From Dehalococcoidia bacterium (GTDB lineage Bacteria > Chloroflexota > Dehalococcoidia > DSTF01 > JACRBR01): DNA of 64,000 bases. The notes under the pieces are model-generated. The model worked only from the letters and a program-made list of their open reading frames with translations, was not told where the DNA came from and did no database searches. Position numbers and translations under genes: made by a program. Position 1 is the stretch's first letter; each line of letters opens with the position of its first letter. The stretch covers positions 1 through 64,000 of the forward strand of contig JADMII010000008.1 in assembly GCA_015478665.1 (NCBI GenBank), given 5' to 3'. Of this stretch, positions 9,194-17,760 are shown piece by piece.

Positions 9194-9206
9194 GTCTTGC
9201 AGACTC

Positions 9207-10493
9207 CTATCTCACCAGGAAAATGGAAAGGGATCCACCCTTCTGCGGCGGCTGTGGCACACCGCCTCCATCCTGAAATACCGCCTTCACGAATATCCCT
9301 TCGATCCCGGAATTCGAGCTGTCGGCGCATTGATCATCGATCGGGCCGGTGGCATTGCCGTCCTTGTCAAGCTTCACGCAGCCGAATACGTAGAAGGTCG
9401 CGAATCCCGCGATTGTTACCGATTGCTTGCACGGGCATGGCTCGCCGATGATCAGGTGGAAGATTCGCGGACTGATCTTGCCGTTGCTGCACGTATTCGG
9501 GATGAGCGTCTGCGCGTCGCCGTTTGGGCCACTCGTCGCCCAATTCTGCCCCGGCGCGCCGCCTCCTGCCACCGAGAACGCCTCGGTGAAATCGTCGATG
9601 CCCGCGCGGGAGAGCGGCGTCGTGAACGGCGGGATGCTCCCCTTCGGATCACGGAACGCCGAGTCGCAGAACCCTTCGCCCGCCGTGGTCACCGAGCCAA
9701 ACGTACAGCCGCCGGCGAAGCGACAATTGAGCCCGCCTGTGTTCTGCGCCGTATTATTTCCCTGGGCAATGTTCACGGGATCTCCAATGGAACAGAACGC
9801 CTGGCTCCCGGTAGCGATCTGCTCTTCAAGAGTGTTCTTATTCTGTTTTGTGCACCCACTCGAACCATCTGCCAGACTGAGGTTTCCACGGCTTCCGTTC
9901 TGCTGCGGCTGGCTGGCAGTCTTGAATACGCATGTGACGCCAATCGCCGGTTGGCCGTTGGTCTGAAAGCACGGATCCGACGGCGACCCCGGTGCGGTGT
10001 AATACGGGTCGGCGCCCTGATAGCTGGAGGGCTGCCCTACGCAGGCTACAGCGATCGCCTGCGCGTCGATGCCCGCTACTCCGAACACCCGGGAAAACAG
10101 AGCCGGCGCCGGCCGGTCGATTTTCACCTGGATGGACGGCACGCCGGCCACGGGCGCCCCGCCATTGATGTACTTGCCTGTGCAGGAAGAACTGGCCGTA
10201 AAACTCGTGTTCGGGTTGCTCGTGACCGCCAGATTGGCGATAGCCCACTGCCGTGCCTGAGCTGCTGCGCCTGCCGTATCTGACGTGTCTGCCAGGTAGC
10301 GGAGCGCCCCCGCGCGCGCGGCCGCGTCGGCGTCCTTTTGCGACACGCGCCGCTTGCCGAGCCACAGGCCCTGGTCGATCGCGAATGCGCCCATGCCAAG
10401 GATCACGGTAAAGATCGCGATCCAGAGCACCAACACCTGTCCGCGTTCGCCGATCGCAGTGTGGGCGCGCCGTCGATCTGTGGTTCTCAGCAC
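9207..10493 (-). CDS. TadG-like pilus-associated membrane protein
   Basis: Predicted 428 residues. The N-terminus has the prepilin-like sequence ERGQVLVLWIAIF followed by a hydrophobic helix (~17-40), as in TadE/TadG minor pilin-like proteins. The rest is extracytoplasmic, rich in Gly, Ser and Asn, and has many cysteines, for example GEPCPCKQS, suggesting disulfides. A longer frame starts at 10589, but the GTG at 10493 overlaps the stop of the upstream tadE-like gene and gives a sensible N-terminus. The C-terminal region is not like a family I can name. Confidence 0.75.
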   Translation of the reverse strand: MLRTTDRRRAHTAIGERGQVLVLWIAIFTVILGMGAFAIDQGLWLGKRRVSQKDADAAARAGALRYLADTSDTAGAAAQARQWAIANLAVTSNPNTSFTASSSCTGKYINGGAPVAGVPSIQVKIDRPAPALFSRVFGVAGIDAQAIAVACVGQPSSYQGADPYYTAPGSPSDPCFQTNGQPAIGVTCVFKTASQPQQNGSRGNLSLADGSSGCTKQNKNTLEEQIATGSQAFCSIGDPVNIAQGNNTAQNTGGLNCRFAGGCTFGSVTTAGEGFCDSAFRDPKGSIPPFTTPLSRAGIDDFTEAFSVAGGGAPGQNWATSGPNGDAQTLIPNTCSNGKISPRIFHLIIGEPCPCKQSVTIAGFATFYVFGCVKLDKDGNATGPIDDQCADSSNSGIEGIFVKAVFQDGGGVPQPPQKGGSLSIFLVR

Positions 10494-10960
10494 GAGGTAC
10501 CCTGCCCTACAACGGCCGGGCTGCCGATCGATTGCTCGAGCCGCTGAACTGCGCACACCTTGATGTCCCAGTTCCCTCCACCCGCCCAATTTGGCAGCGG
10601 CGTCAGGAACTGGTCGCGGTACCGGATGTTGACCCGCACAGATGATCCGCTCTGCCCCGGCGTTTCACCATTTGGCCCCGGCACCCATTCGACGCAGATG
10701 TCCCTGGTTGACGTACTCGAGCAGCTCGTCACCCCTGACCAACTGAGCTGCGACTGCTGCTCGGCTCTCGAAACGATGTCCGCCCTGGGGGCCCCGACCG
10801 CCGCGAGCCGCGCAGCCTCTTTCGCCGCGTTGTTCATGTCGTTGTACCGGCCGAACAGGAGCCCACCGTCGATGACGGCGAAGAGCAGCACGGCGAAGAT
10901 CGGGAAGATCACCGCAAATTCGACCAGACCCTGCCCACGCTCACGCCGGCGCCAACTCAT
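10487..10960 (-). CDS. TadE-like minor pilin
   Basis: Predicted 157 residues. It starts MSWRRRERGQGLVEFAVIF, the classic TadE N-terminus: a basic head, a Gly before the predicted cut, Glu at +5 and an aromatic at +6, then a hydrophobic helix. The C-terminal ~100 residues would be extracytoplasmic with a few cysteines. The ATG at 10960 has GGAG upstream; upstream residues in the longer frame overlap flp in another frame and are not real. It lies between flp and the tadG-like gene. No prepilin peptidase gene is visible in the window. Confidence 0.85.
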   Translation of the reverse strand: MSWRRRERGQGLVEFAVIFPIFAVLLFAVIDGGLLFGRYNDMNNAAKEAARLAAVGAPRADIVSRAEQQSQLSWSGVTSCSSTSTRDICVEWVPGPNGETPGQSGSSVRVNIRYRDQFLTPLPNWAGGGNWDIKVCAVQRLEQSIGSPAVVGQGTSC

Positions 10961-11007
10961 GGTACTCCGGCGGGGGCGGTTCTCGGCCGCCCCCGCCTTT
11001 CCTGATT

Positions 11008-11253
11008 CTACTTGCAGTTCGTCGTGTCGAACGTGACGCATGCCCCGATCTTGTCCGCCATCTGGTGGAACACACCGGTGCTGCCTCCCAGCGGCGCCGC
11101 AAGGAACGCGACGAGCGCGAGGATGCCGATGCCGCCGATCAAGACCGCGTACTCGACCAGATCCTGGCCGCGCTCGTCCGCGAGCCGGCTCGTGACCACA
11201 CTGCGAAGCGCGGATGCCCACGCCGCCGCACCGAGCAACATGTTGTTGACCAC
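11008..11253 (-). CDS. flp: Flp-type major pilin precursor
   Basis: An 81-residue Flp pilin. The leader ends DERG and is followed by QDLVEYAVLIGGIGILALV: Glu at +5 and Tyr at +6 after the predicted prepilin-peptidase cut, then the hydrophobic helix. The start is GTG with GGAGGG eight bases upstream; the in-frame ATG four codons later lacks that spacing. Two cysteines near the C-terminus may form a disulfide. It is the first gene of the Tad operon, so it should be the most abundant product. It is preceded by a very long leader. Confidence 0.92.
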   Translation of the reverse strand: MVNNMLLGAAAWASALRSVVTSRLADERGQDLVEYAVLIGGIGILALVAFLAAPLGGSTGVFHQMADKIGACVTFDTTNCK

Positions 11254-11786
11254 TGGACGTACCCTCCTATCTGAGTTGGACTGACGAAACCCCACCCCGG
11301 GTGGGGTCAATCCCGACCTCTGCAGACGGTGTGCGAGCCCGCTCGCTCGCTTCTTCATGCGTCCCCGGCTCACCCCCTGTTCTGGAGCGGGGCGGGAACG
11401 CGACGGCGTCATCGGCAGCCGGCCACCCACTTCGGGCCTGCACCGATGGCTTCGTCCTGCACCTGTGCGGTAGGCTGCATACGCACAGGCGCGCGCGCCG
11501 CTCCTGTCCCGGTCCGGTGCCTGCTGCTCCGCCACGAGACGTGCAGGCGCCGGGCCTTCTTCTCTCACCACAGTCGTCCGGGAAACCGCCGCGTCGGGAG
11601 GCGACGCCACAGGCACAGCGGGGCGCAGTCCACAGGACTCTGCCGGGTCGCTGCATCACTGCGGCGCGCACCGGGCGCCGCGGAATCCCCATGTCACGAG
11701 TAATGCGGGGCTCGTCCCCCAGAGCCCGGCGCCACCCCTTCGGCCGGCCTCACGCCCTGTATCCGGCGTCGAACGCCGGGAGGGCA
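11254..11786 (-). promoter_or_regulatory. Long structured 5' leader of the Tad operon
   Basis: No supported gene lies in these ~530 bases. If the promoter at 11793-11821 is used, they form the flp leader. Stems visible in the RNA include a 7-bp hairpin at 11764-11780 at the very 5' end, an 8-bp stem 11462-11469 with 11482-11489, and a perfect 19-bp palindrome at 11289-11307 (arm ACCCCACCC) shortly before the ribosome site. Open frames on either strand are short and compositionally poor. I do not recognise a known riboswitch; cyclic-di-GMP class I signatures are not evident. Confidence 0.45.
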
Positions 11787-11792
11787 ACTGCG

Positions 11793-11821
11793 ACGATAGC
11801 ACCGACGTTATGGCGTGTCAA
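11793..11821 (-). promoter_or_regulatory. Promoter of the Tad/Flp operon
   Basis: Reading minus, a perfect TTGACA at 11821-11816 is followed by a 17-bp spacer and TATCGT at 11798-11793. Expected transcription start is near 11786. It points toward flp and is the best sigma-70-type promoter in this part of the window. Confidence 0.75.
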
Positions 11822-11824
11822 CGC

Positions 11825-11857
11825 GTTCTGTTGACATTGCGATGTTCCGTTGACATT
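11825..11857. promoter_or_regulatory. Two 14-bp direct repeats just upstream of the Tad promoter, likely operator
   Basis: GTTCTGTTGACATT at 11825-11838 and GTTCCGTTGACATT at 11844-11857 differ at one base and are spaced 19 bp apart. They lie directly behind the -35 box of the Tad promoter, where an activator would bind. No regulator gene is adjacent. Confidence 0.6.
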
Positions 11858-11952
11858 CCATCGCCATGCGAGCGTCGTATCGAGCTGTGTTCCCGCCTCC
11901 TCGTCGCACACAGAAACCAACGTCCCTCGTGGCCCGTCGTTGCAGCCGGCTG

Positions 11953-12750
11953 TCAAACAGCCTGCGCCTCCCTCTGCACGGCTCCCGGCTCCGGCGCTCC
12001 GTCCCGGGCGGCGCCGATCCGCCAGCGACGCACCCGGGGTAGCGCCGACAGCCGCACCATCACGTACGCCAGCGCCAACCCGCCGATCGCGTCCACGAGG
12101 TAGTGTTCGCCGGTATAGACCGACATGAAGATCGTCAGCAGCGTGTACGCCGCGAAGACGTACGCCAGCCGGCGCATCCGCTTCGACCAGAGCCACATCG
12201 CCTGCACCGCCGGCACCGCGACGTGCAGGCTCGGGAACGCGGCGAACGGGTTCGGGTCAGGCGTCGTCCGGCCGAGCGGGGAATGCTCGATGACGCGGGT
12301 GACCGGCAGTGCCATCCACGGCGGCGCGGCCGGAACCAGGACGAAAAAGAGGACGGCCACGAAGAGAATGCCGGAGCGCGCCACCGCGTAGCTCACGATG
12401 TCGTCCCAACGCCAGAGGATCACATACAACGTGAGCGCGCCTGGCACGTAGAACCATGACGTGTGCATCTCGACCATCAGAAGCGCGAACCAACCGTGCG
12501 TCCCGTACGGGAACGCAGCCTGCAGACGCTCGGTCGGAGTTATGCCCGACCCGAGCAGACGGTCGATGTCAGTGAGAACGGCGGTCTGCTTTGGAAAGCC
12601 TGCGGCAAGAGCAGCATCACGGAATGCGAAGGCGATCGCATCCACGACGAGGAAGAGGACAGCGGCGACGAATTCGCGCCGCCGTGTGTGCCGGCGTCGC
12701 TGGAGCCATCGGCGCGTCGCCGGAAACGTCAACGTCCGTGGGATCTGCAT
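11953..12750 (-). CDS. PAP2-superfamily membrane phosphatase/transferase
   Basis: Predicted 265-residue polytopic membrane protein. It carries the PAP2 signatures AFPSLHVAVP and TGEHYLVDAIGG, with the catalytic histidines and final Asp of the acid-phosphatase fold; the context is most like the inositol-phosphorylceramide-synthase branch. It would act on a lipid phosphate or transfer a lipid head group at the outer face of the membrane. The start ATG at 12750 has an AGGA site; one three codons earlier at 12759 is possible. A much longer reading of this frame runs antisense through the acyl-CoA synthetase and is not real. Substrate unknown. Confidence 0.8.
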   Translation of the reverse strand: MQIPRTLTFPATRRWLQRRRHTRRREFVAAVLFLVVDAIAFAFRDAALAAGFPKQTAVLTDIDRLLGSGITPTERLQAAFPYGTHGWFALLMVEMHTSWFYVPGALTLYVILWRWDDIVSYAVARSGILFVAVLFFVLVPAAPPWMALPVTRVIEHSPLGRTTPDPNPFAAFPSLHVAVPAVQAMWLWSKRMRRLAYVFAAYTLLTIFMSVYTGEHYLVDAIGGLALAYVMVRLSALPRVRRWRIGAARDGAPEPGAVQREAQAV

Positions 12751-13083
12751 CGCCAGCATCCTACAACCGGAGAACGCCGCCAGCGCGCGCCGCGTGTCAA
12801 CCACCGCCCCATCTCCACCGTCGTCCCACCTCCCACCCTCCGATCGCGACCTGCGCGGTCCGTCCTCCGGGTCCCGGCAGAACATGGTGCATCTGTACGT
12901 TCCGCCGCCGGCGCCCTCCGCACTACCATCGGAATGATCCCGCGTCGGGAGTTGACAGAACGTTTGTACGCTCCGCCCACGCCGCCCGCTATACTGCAGC
13001 CGCGAAGCTGCCTGTTCCATGCCAACCGGACGGCTCGCCGGCAGAGCCAGGAGAGGCCCCGCAGGCCCTGGAGAGCGCGACCC
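12751..13083. promoter_or_regulatory. Divergent promoter region between PAP2 and acyl-CoA synthetase genes
   Basis: This 333-bp gap holds no supported gene. A TATACT -10 box lies at 12990-12995 on the plus strand with a poor -35 (TTGTAC at 12964-12969, 20-bp spacer); a TTGACA at 12952-12957 is too far away to pair with it. The start codon at 13084 has GGAGAG eight bases upstream. Confidence 0.5.
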
Positions 13084-15021
13084 ATGGTCCTCAGCAGACT
13101 CCGCATCCCCACCGCCAGCGGTGACCCCGACGGCGAAGACGCATCGACCGCCGACGACGGCTCGCCGCTCACCTTCCCGGCGCTCCTCGAGCAGGCGCGC
13201 CGCGCATGGGGCGACAAGACCGCCTTCCAGCAGAAGCTGCACCGCGACTGGGTACGCTACTCCCACCACGACGTCTACGCCGAGTCCTACGACCTCGCCG
13301 CCGGCCTCGTCGCCCTCGGCGTCAAGCACGGCGACCGCGTCGCGCTCGTCCTCGAGAACAGCATCGAATGGGTCTGCGCCTACTACGCGATCGTCCTCGC
13401 CGGCGGCGTCGCCGTGCCCCTCTACTACGAGCTCAAGCCCTGCGAGATCGAGGCCATGGTCGCGCACACCGATGCGCGGATCGTCATCGCCTCGGCGAAG
13501 GTGCTGCCGAAGCTCGAACCGCTCGCCGCCCGCCTGTCGACGGTCGTCGTCGTCGGGCCCGCCGCGGCCGGCGCATCCGCGGACGGCGTGCCCCCCGACC
13601 TGCGACGCACGCCGCAGCCCGCCTACCTCACTCTGGACCAGCTGGCTCGGCACGCCGACGAATCGGCCTGGCGCGAGCTGCGCGGGCGAGCGATCGCGCC
13701 CGATGACCTCGCCTCGATCGTCTTCACCTCCGGCACCACCGGCGGCATGAAGGGCGTCATGCTCAGCCACCGCAACTTCCTCGCCAACTGCCGCTCGATC
13801 CGCCGCTCGATCCCCTTCGGCGAGCGCGACCGCCTGATCGTCGTGCTGCCGATGCACCACGCCTTCCCCTTCACCATTACCGCCGTCGTCGCGCCGGCCG
13901 TCGGCGGCGAGGTGACGTTCGAGAACGACCTGCGCCGCATCCGCGACCGCATGGCCGAGGTCCAGCCGACGCTCTTCACCGGCGTCCCCGCCCTCTTCGA
14001 GCTGATGTACCGGAACGTCGTCCAGAAGATCGAAGCCGAGGGCCGCCTCGAGACGTTCGAGCGCGGCTTGCGCATCTGCGAGGCGACGAAGCAGCGCACG
14101 GGGATCAACATCGGCCGCATCGTCTTCCGCGAGCTGCACAAGCGCCTCGGCGGCCGCCTGCGCTTCATGATCAGCGGCGGCGCCGCACTCAACCCGCAGA
14201 CGACGCGCGACTTCGCCCGCATCGGCATCCCCATCCTCCAGGGCTGGGGCCTCACCGAGTCCGCGCCGGTGCTCAGCGTCCAGCGCTGGAACCCCCGCAA
14301 GTTCTATATGTCGAACTACTACGAGGAACACGTCGGCACCGTCGGTCCGCCGCTCGATGGCATCGAGATCGGCACCATCGACGTGCCCGAGAAAGAGCTC
14401 TACGTCCACCTGCACGGCGAGGGCGAACTCGTCGCCCGCGGCGAGAACATCTCGCCCGGCTACTGGCAGTCCGAAGACGCGACGCGCGCCCAAAAGGTCG
14501 GCGACTGGCTGCGCACCGGCGACGTCGGCCATGTCGACGACGAGGGCAACATCTGGATCACCGGCCGCAGCAAGTACGTCATCGTGCTCGATTCCGGCGA
14601 GAAGGTGCACCCGGACGAGGTCGAGGGGAAGATCGCCGGCAACGAGCTGATCGAAGACGTCGTGGTGATCGCCCGGAAACTGCGCGGCAAGGTGCAGGTG
14701 TGGGCCGTCGTCTTCCCCAACCGCGATGCCGTCCTCGCCCGCACGGCCGGGCGCCAGCCGAGCGAACCCGAGATGCGCGGCCTGATCAGGGCGGCGATCG
14801 AGGCGAGCGAGGACGACCTCGCCGGCTACAAGCGCATCAGCGACTTCCTGCTGACCGATGCGCCGCTCCCGAAGACCGCCCTGCGCAAGGTCGCGCGCGG
14901 CCAGATCGCCGAGAGCTACACCTTCGACCCCCGTCGCTGGACGGAATCGTGGCGCGCGCTCCAGGCCGCCGAAGCCGCGGCGGCCGCCGCCGGCAGCGAC
15001 GAGATGCCGGCGTCCGCGTAG
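13084..15021 (+). CDS. Long-chain fatty acid--CoA ligase (AMP-forming)
   Basis: Predicted 645-residue AMP-binding enzyme activating fatty acids to acyl-CoA with ATP. Visible motifs are FTSGTTGGMKGVMLSH (P-loop-like, residues ~217-232), GWGLTESAPV, and RTGDVGHVDDEGNIWITGR with the catalytic-hinge region. A C-terminal lysine in LPKTALRKVARG matches the adenylation lysine. The frame opens earlier at 12463, but that extension is arginine-rich and covers the promoter; the ATG at 13084 has a GGAGAG site. It is monocistronic, ending at a bidirectional terminator shared with hppA. The last ~15 residues are Ala-rich. Confidence 0.9.
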   Translation: MVLSRLRIPTASGDPDGEDASTADDGSPLTFPALLEQARRAWGDKTAFQQKLHRDWVRYSHHDVYAESYDLAAGLVALGVKHGDRVALVLENSIEWVCAYYAIVLAGGVAVPLYYELKPCEIEAMVAHTDARIVIASAKVLPKLEPLAARLSTVVVVGPAAAGASADGVPPDLRRTPQPAYLTLDQLARHADESAWRELRGRAIAPDDLASIVFTSGTTGGMKGVMLSHRNFLANCRSIRRSIPFGERDRLIVVLPMHHAFPFTITAVVAPAVGGEVTFENDLRRIRDRMAEVQPTLFTGVPALFELMYRNVVQKIEAEGRLETFERGLRICEATKQRTGINIGRIVFRELHKRLGGRLRFMISGGAALNPQTTRDFARIGIPILQGWGLTESAPVLSVQRWNPRKFYMSNYYEEHVGTVGPPLDGIEIGTIDVPEKELYVHLHGEGELVARGENISPGYWQSEDATRAQKVGDWLRTGDVGHVDDEGNIWITGRSKYVIVLDSGEKVHPDEVEGKIAGNELIEDVVVIARKLRGKVQVWAVVFPNRDAVLARTAGRQPSEPEMRGLIRAAIEASEDDLAGYKRISDFLLTDAPLPKTALRKVARGQIAESYTFDPRRWTESWRALQAAEAAAAAAGSDEMPASA

Positions 15022-15070
15022 GCACGCGCCGCCGCCGCGGCTCCCCGCGTCGTCCTCGCCCGCACAGGAA

Positions 15071-15097
15071 GAAGGGCCGGCGTCCCGCCGGCCCTTC
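15071..15097. terminator. Bidirectional terminator between convergent genes
   Basis: A perfect 12-bp GC-rich stem (15071-15082 with 15086-15097, arm GAAGGGCCGGCG) with a 3-base loop lies between the convergent ends of the acyl-CoA synthetase and hppA. Its strength and position fit termination in both directions, though no long T run follows. Confidence 0.8.
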
Positions 15098-15121
15098 CTG
15101 CAATCTCGATCTGCGGTCGCC

Positions 15122-17521
15122 CTAGCGGGTGATGAAGAGCGGCGCCAGCACCAGCGTGATCGTCGCCAGCAGCTTGATCAGCACGTGCAGCGATGGCCCG
15201 GCCGTGTCCTTGAACGGGTCACCCACCGTGTCGCCGACGACCGCCGCCTTGTGCGCCTCGCTGCCCTTCCCGAGCACCTTCAGCTCGCCGCCGGCGCCGT
15301 TGCCGCCAACGAGCGTCGCCGTCGCCGCGCCGCCGCCGGACGTCGGGCCTGCTGCGATCGCTTCCGGCACCGGCAATTCCTTCAGGCCGCCGGACTCGAT
15401 GAACTTCTTGGCGTTGTCCCAGGCGCCGCCGCCGTTGTTCAGCACCGTCGCCATCAGGATGCCGCCGATCGTGCCGATGATGAGCACGCCCGTCACCGCC
15501 AGCCACCCCGATGCATTCGCGATCGTGCACTGGCCGGCGACCGTCGCGACGCACGACGAGGAGTTCAGGCTGAAGCCCGCCGGCAGCGGGACCACCACGC
15601 TCTCGCTCCGCGCAAACCGGAAGATCAGGCCAACCGCCACCGGCAGCCCGACCGCCAGGACGCCCGGGAGGATCATCTCGCGCAGCGCCGCCCGCGCCGT
15701 GATATCGACAGCTGCGGCATAGTCCGGACGTGACGTGCCGGCCATGATCCCCGGGTCCGCCCGGAACTGCCGCCGCACCTCTTCGATGATCTTGCCGCCG
15801 GCGTTGCCGACCGCCCGAATCGCCAGCGAGCTGAACAGGAACACCAGCATCACGCCCAGCAGGCCGCCGACGAAGACGTCGACCTTCGACAGGTCGATCG
15901 GCAGCTGGCTCGTCGGGGGAAGCCGCAGCGTCTCCTTGATCTTGTCGAGGAAGGCCGAGAACAGCAGGAACGCCGCCAGCCCGGCGGAGGCCACAGCGTA
16001 GCCCTTCGTCAGCGCCTTCGTCGTGTTGCCGACGGCGTCGAGCTTGTCGGTGATCGCGCGCGCGTGCTCCGGCGCGCCCGACATCTCCGTGATGCCGCCC
16101 GCGTTGTCCGTGATCGGCCCGAACGTGTCCATGCTCAGGATGTACGCCGCCGACATCAGCATCGCCATCGTCGCCACCGCCGTGCCGTAGATGCCGGAGG
16201 TGAAGCCCGGGATCGCCGGACCGAGGTCCGCCTGGGAGCCCAGCGAGAACGACACGACCAGCGCGACGCCGATGGCGATCGCCGTCAGCGCCGTCGTCTC
16301 GAAGCCGACGGCCGTGCCGATGATGATGTTCGTCGCCGGCCCCGTCCGCGACGCGTTGGCGATCTCCTGCACCGGCCGCCACGAGCCCGACGTGTAGTAC
16401 TGCGTGATGTACACGAAGGCGATGCCCGTCAGCAGTCCCACCAGCCCGCAGCCGAAGAACCAGTACCAGACGTCGCCCAGCATCACGTACGTGGTGATAA
16501 AGAGCCCGACGACGCACAACGCCGTCACGACGTAAAACCCGTAGTTCAACGGCGTCATCGGGTCCTGCTTGCTCTCCGGGTCCGCGTCGGCGAAGAACGG
16601 CACCGACGTCAGCCCGACGATCGTCGCGATGATGCCGAACGACCGGAGCACCAGCGGGAACATGATCCACTCGATCTTTCCCGTCACCTGGAAGATGGCG
16701 ATGCCGAGGATCATCGCGCCGATGTTCTCCGCCGACATCGACTCGAACAGGTCCGCGCCACGGCCGGCGCAGTCGCCGACGTTGTCACCCACAAGGTCCG
16801 CGACGACGGCCGCGTTCCGGGGGTCGTCCTCCGGGATGCCGGCCTCCACCTTGCCGACGAGGTCGGCGCCGACGTCCGCCGCCTTCGTGTAGATGCCGCC
16901 GCCCAGCTGCGCGAAGAGCGCGACGAAGCTGGCGCCGAACGCGAACCCGACGATCAGGAACGGCGCGATCTGCGGCGGGTTGCCAAGCACGCGGCTGTAG
17001 ACGAGGAAGATGCCCGACACGCCCAGCAGGTTCAGTGCGACCACCAGGAAGCCCGAGACCGCGCCGCCCCGCAGCGAGACCGTGATCGCGTCCTTCAGGC
17101 TCTTCTGCGCCGCCGCCGCCGTCCGCAGGTTCGAGCGGACAGCGATGAACATGCCGATGTAGCCGGCGAGCCCCGAGCAGGCGGCGCCCACGAGGAAGGC
17201 GATGCTGGTCAGCAAGCCCTCCTGCCAGCGCGAGACGACGATCTCCCCGAAGTTGATCGTCGTGCCGTCGAACGAGAGCGTCCGCACGCCCTCGGACACG
17301 CCGGCGACGATGAACCCGAGCACGACCGCCGTGATCACCGCCATCGCCGCGATGGTCTTGTACTGGCGCGAGAGAAAGGCCATCGCGCCCTCGAAGATCA
17401 TCCCCGCAATCTCTTGCATCGCCGGAGTGCCGGTGTCGCGCGAGAGCACGTCGCGCGCCAGCCACAGGGCGAACAGCGCGGCCGCGATCCCCGTGACCGG
17501 TACCAACCAAACGAGTTCCAT
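15122..17521 (-). CDS. hppA: K+-independent-type membrane H+-translocating pyrophosphatase
   Basis: Predicted 799 residues with about 16 membrane segments. It hydrolyses pyrophosphate to pump protons. Catalytic motifs include YTKAADVGADLVGKVEAG and DNVGDCAGRGADLFES. The K+-sensitivity site reads GNTTKALTKGYA, with Lys and Thr where K+-dependent enzymes have Ala and Gly/Ala, which by family knowledge predicts K+-independent proton pumping. The ATG at 17521 has GGGAGGAGAG upstream; the 24 residues before it in the frame are not protein-like. A promoter lies at 17612-17640 and a possible attenuator hairpin in the leader. Confidence 0.95.
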   Translation of the reverse strand: MELVWLVPVTGIAAALFALWLARDVLSRDTGTPAMQEIAGMIFEGAMAFLSRQYKTIAAMAVITAVVLGFIVAGVSEGVRTLSFDGTTINFGEIVVSRWQEGLLTSIAFLVGAACSGLAGYIGMFIAVRSNLRTAAAAQKSLKDAITVSLRGGAVSGFLVVALNLLGVSGIFLVYSRVLGNPPQIAPFLIVGFAFGASFVALFAQLGGGIYTKAADVGADLVGKVEAGIPEDDPRNAAVVADLVGDNVGDCAGRGADLFESMSAENIGAMILGIAIFQVTGKIEWIMFPLVLRSFGIIATIVGLTSVPFFADADPESKQDPMTPLNYGFYVVTALCVVGLFITTYVMLGDVWYWFFGCGLVGLLTGIAFVYITQYYTSGSWRPVQEIANASRTGPATNIIIGTAVGFETTALTAIAIGVALVVSFSLGSQADLGPAIPGFTSGIYGTAVATMAMLMSAAYILSMDTFGPITDNAGGITEMSGAPEHARAITDKLDAVGNTTKALTKGYAVASAGLAAFLLFSAFLDKIKETLRLPPTSQLPIDLSKVDVFVGGLLGVMLVFLFSSLAIRAVGNAGGKIIEEVRRQFRADPGIMAGTSRPDYAAAVDITARAALREMILPGVLAVGLPVAVGLIFRFARSESVVVPLPAGFSLNSSSCVATVAGQCTIANASGWLAVTGVLIIGTIGGILMATVLNNGGGAWDNAKKFIESGGLKELPVPEAIAAGPTSGGGAATATLVGGNGAGGELKVLGKGSEAHKAAVVGDTVGDPFKDTAGPSLHVLIKLLATITLVLAPLFITR

Positions 17522-17574
17522 CGCTCTCCTCCCGCTCGCCGGAGGCCGGCGACCGTCGATCGTGGCGGACACAC

Positions 17575-17597
17575 AAAAGGAGGCGCACCGCACCTCC
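17575..17597 (-). terminator. Possible attenuator hairpin in the hppA leader
   Basis: In the minus-strand RNA, an 8-bp stem (17597-17590 with 17586-17579, one U-G pair) with a 3-base loop is followed by UUUUGUGU. It lies between the hppA promoter and the start codon, so it could stop transcription before the gene. The U run is short. Confidence 0.45.
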
Positions 17598-17611
17598 GTA
17601 TAAGCGCCGAG

Positions 17612-17640
17612 AGTCTATCGCGGGAGTTTCCCACGATCAA
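17612..17640 (-). promoter_or_regulatory. hppA promoter
   Basis: Reading minus, TTGATC at 17640-17635, a 17-bp spacer and TAGACT at 17617-17612. Expected start of transcription is near 17605, giving an ~84-nt leader. Confidence 0.7.
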
Positions 17641-17749
17641 GCGCATGCAGGCGCATTTCAGATTCAGCGGGCGCGTCCTGAAGCGCTGCCACGCGGCCGC
17701 CGTTCAGCGGTTCTATCCGCCGCCGCGCGGCCACCGCGCCGCGCGTGCC

Positions 17750-17755
17750 TATACT
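17750..17755 (+). promoter_or_regulatory. -10 box of a probably leaderless cca transcript
   Basis: TATACT ends five bases before the GTG start at 17761. With the usual 6-7 base distance the transcript would begin at the start codon itself. There is no ribosome site, which fits leaderless translation. Confidence 0.6.
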
Positions 17756-17760
17756 GGATC

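Noticed and set aside
11254-11786. c-di-GMP riboswitch in the flp leader
   Set aside because: I could not find the conserved GEMM-type blocks on the minus strand.
12463-13083. 207-codon N-terminal extension of the acyl-CoA synthetase
   Set aside because: It covers the promoter region, is Arg/Pro-rich, and the ATG at 13084 has a good ribosome site.
11953-14610. An 885-codon minus frame joining PAP2 to sequence antisense of the acyl-CoA synthetase
   Set aside because: Only the last 265 codons look like protein; the rest is Asp/Ala/Arg-rich antisense of a strong gene.
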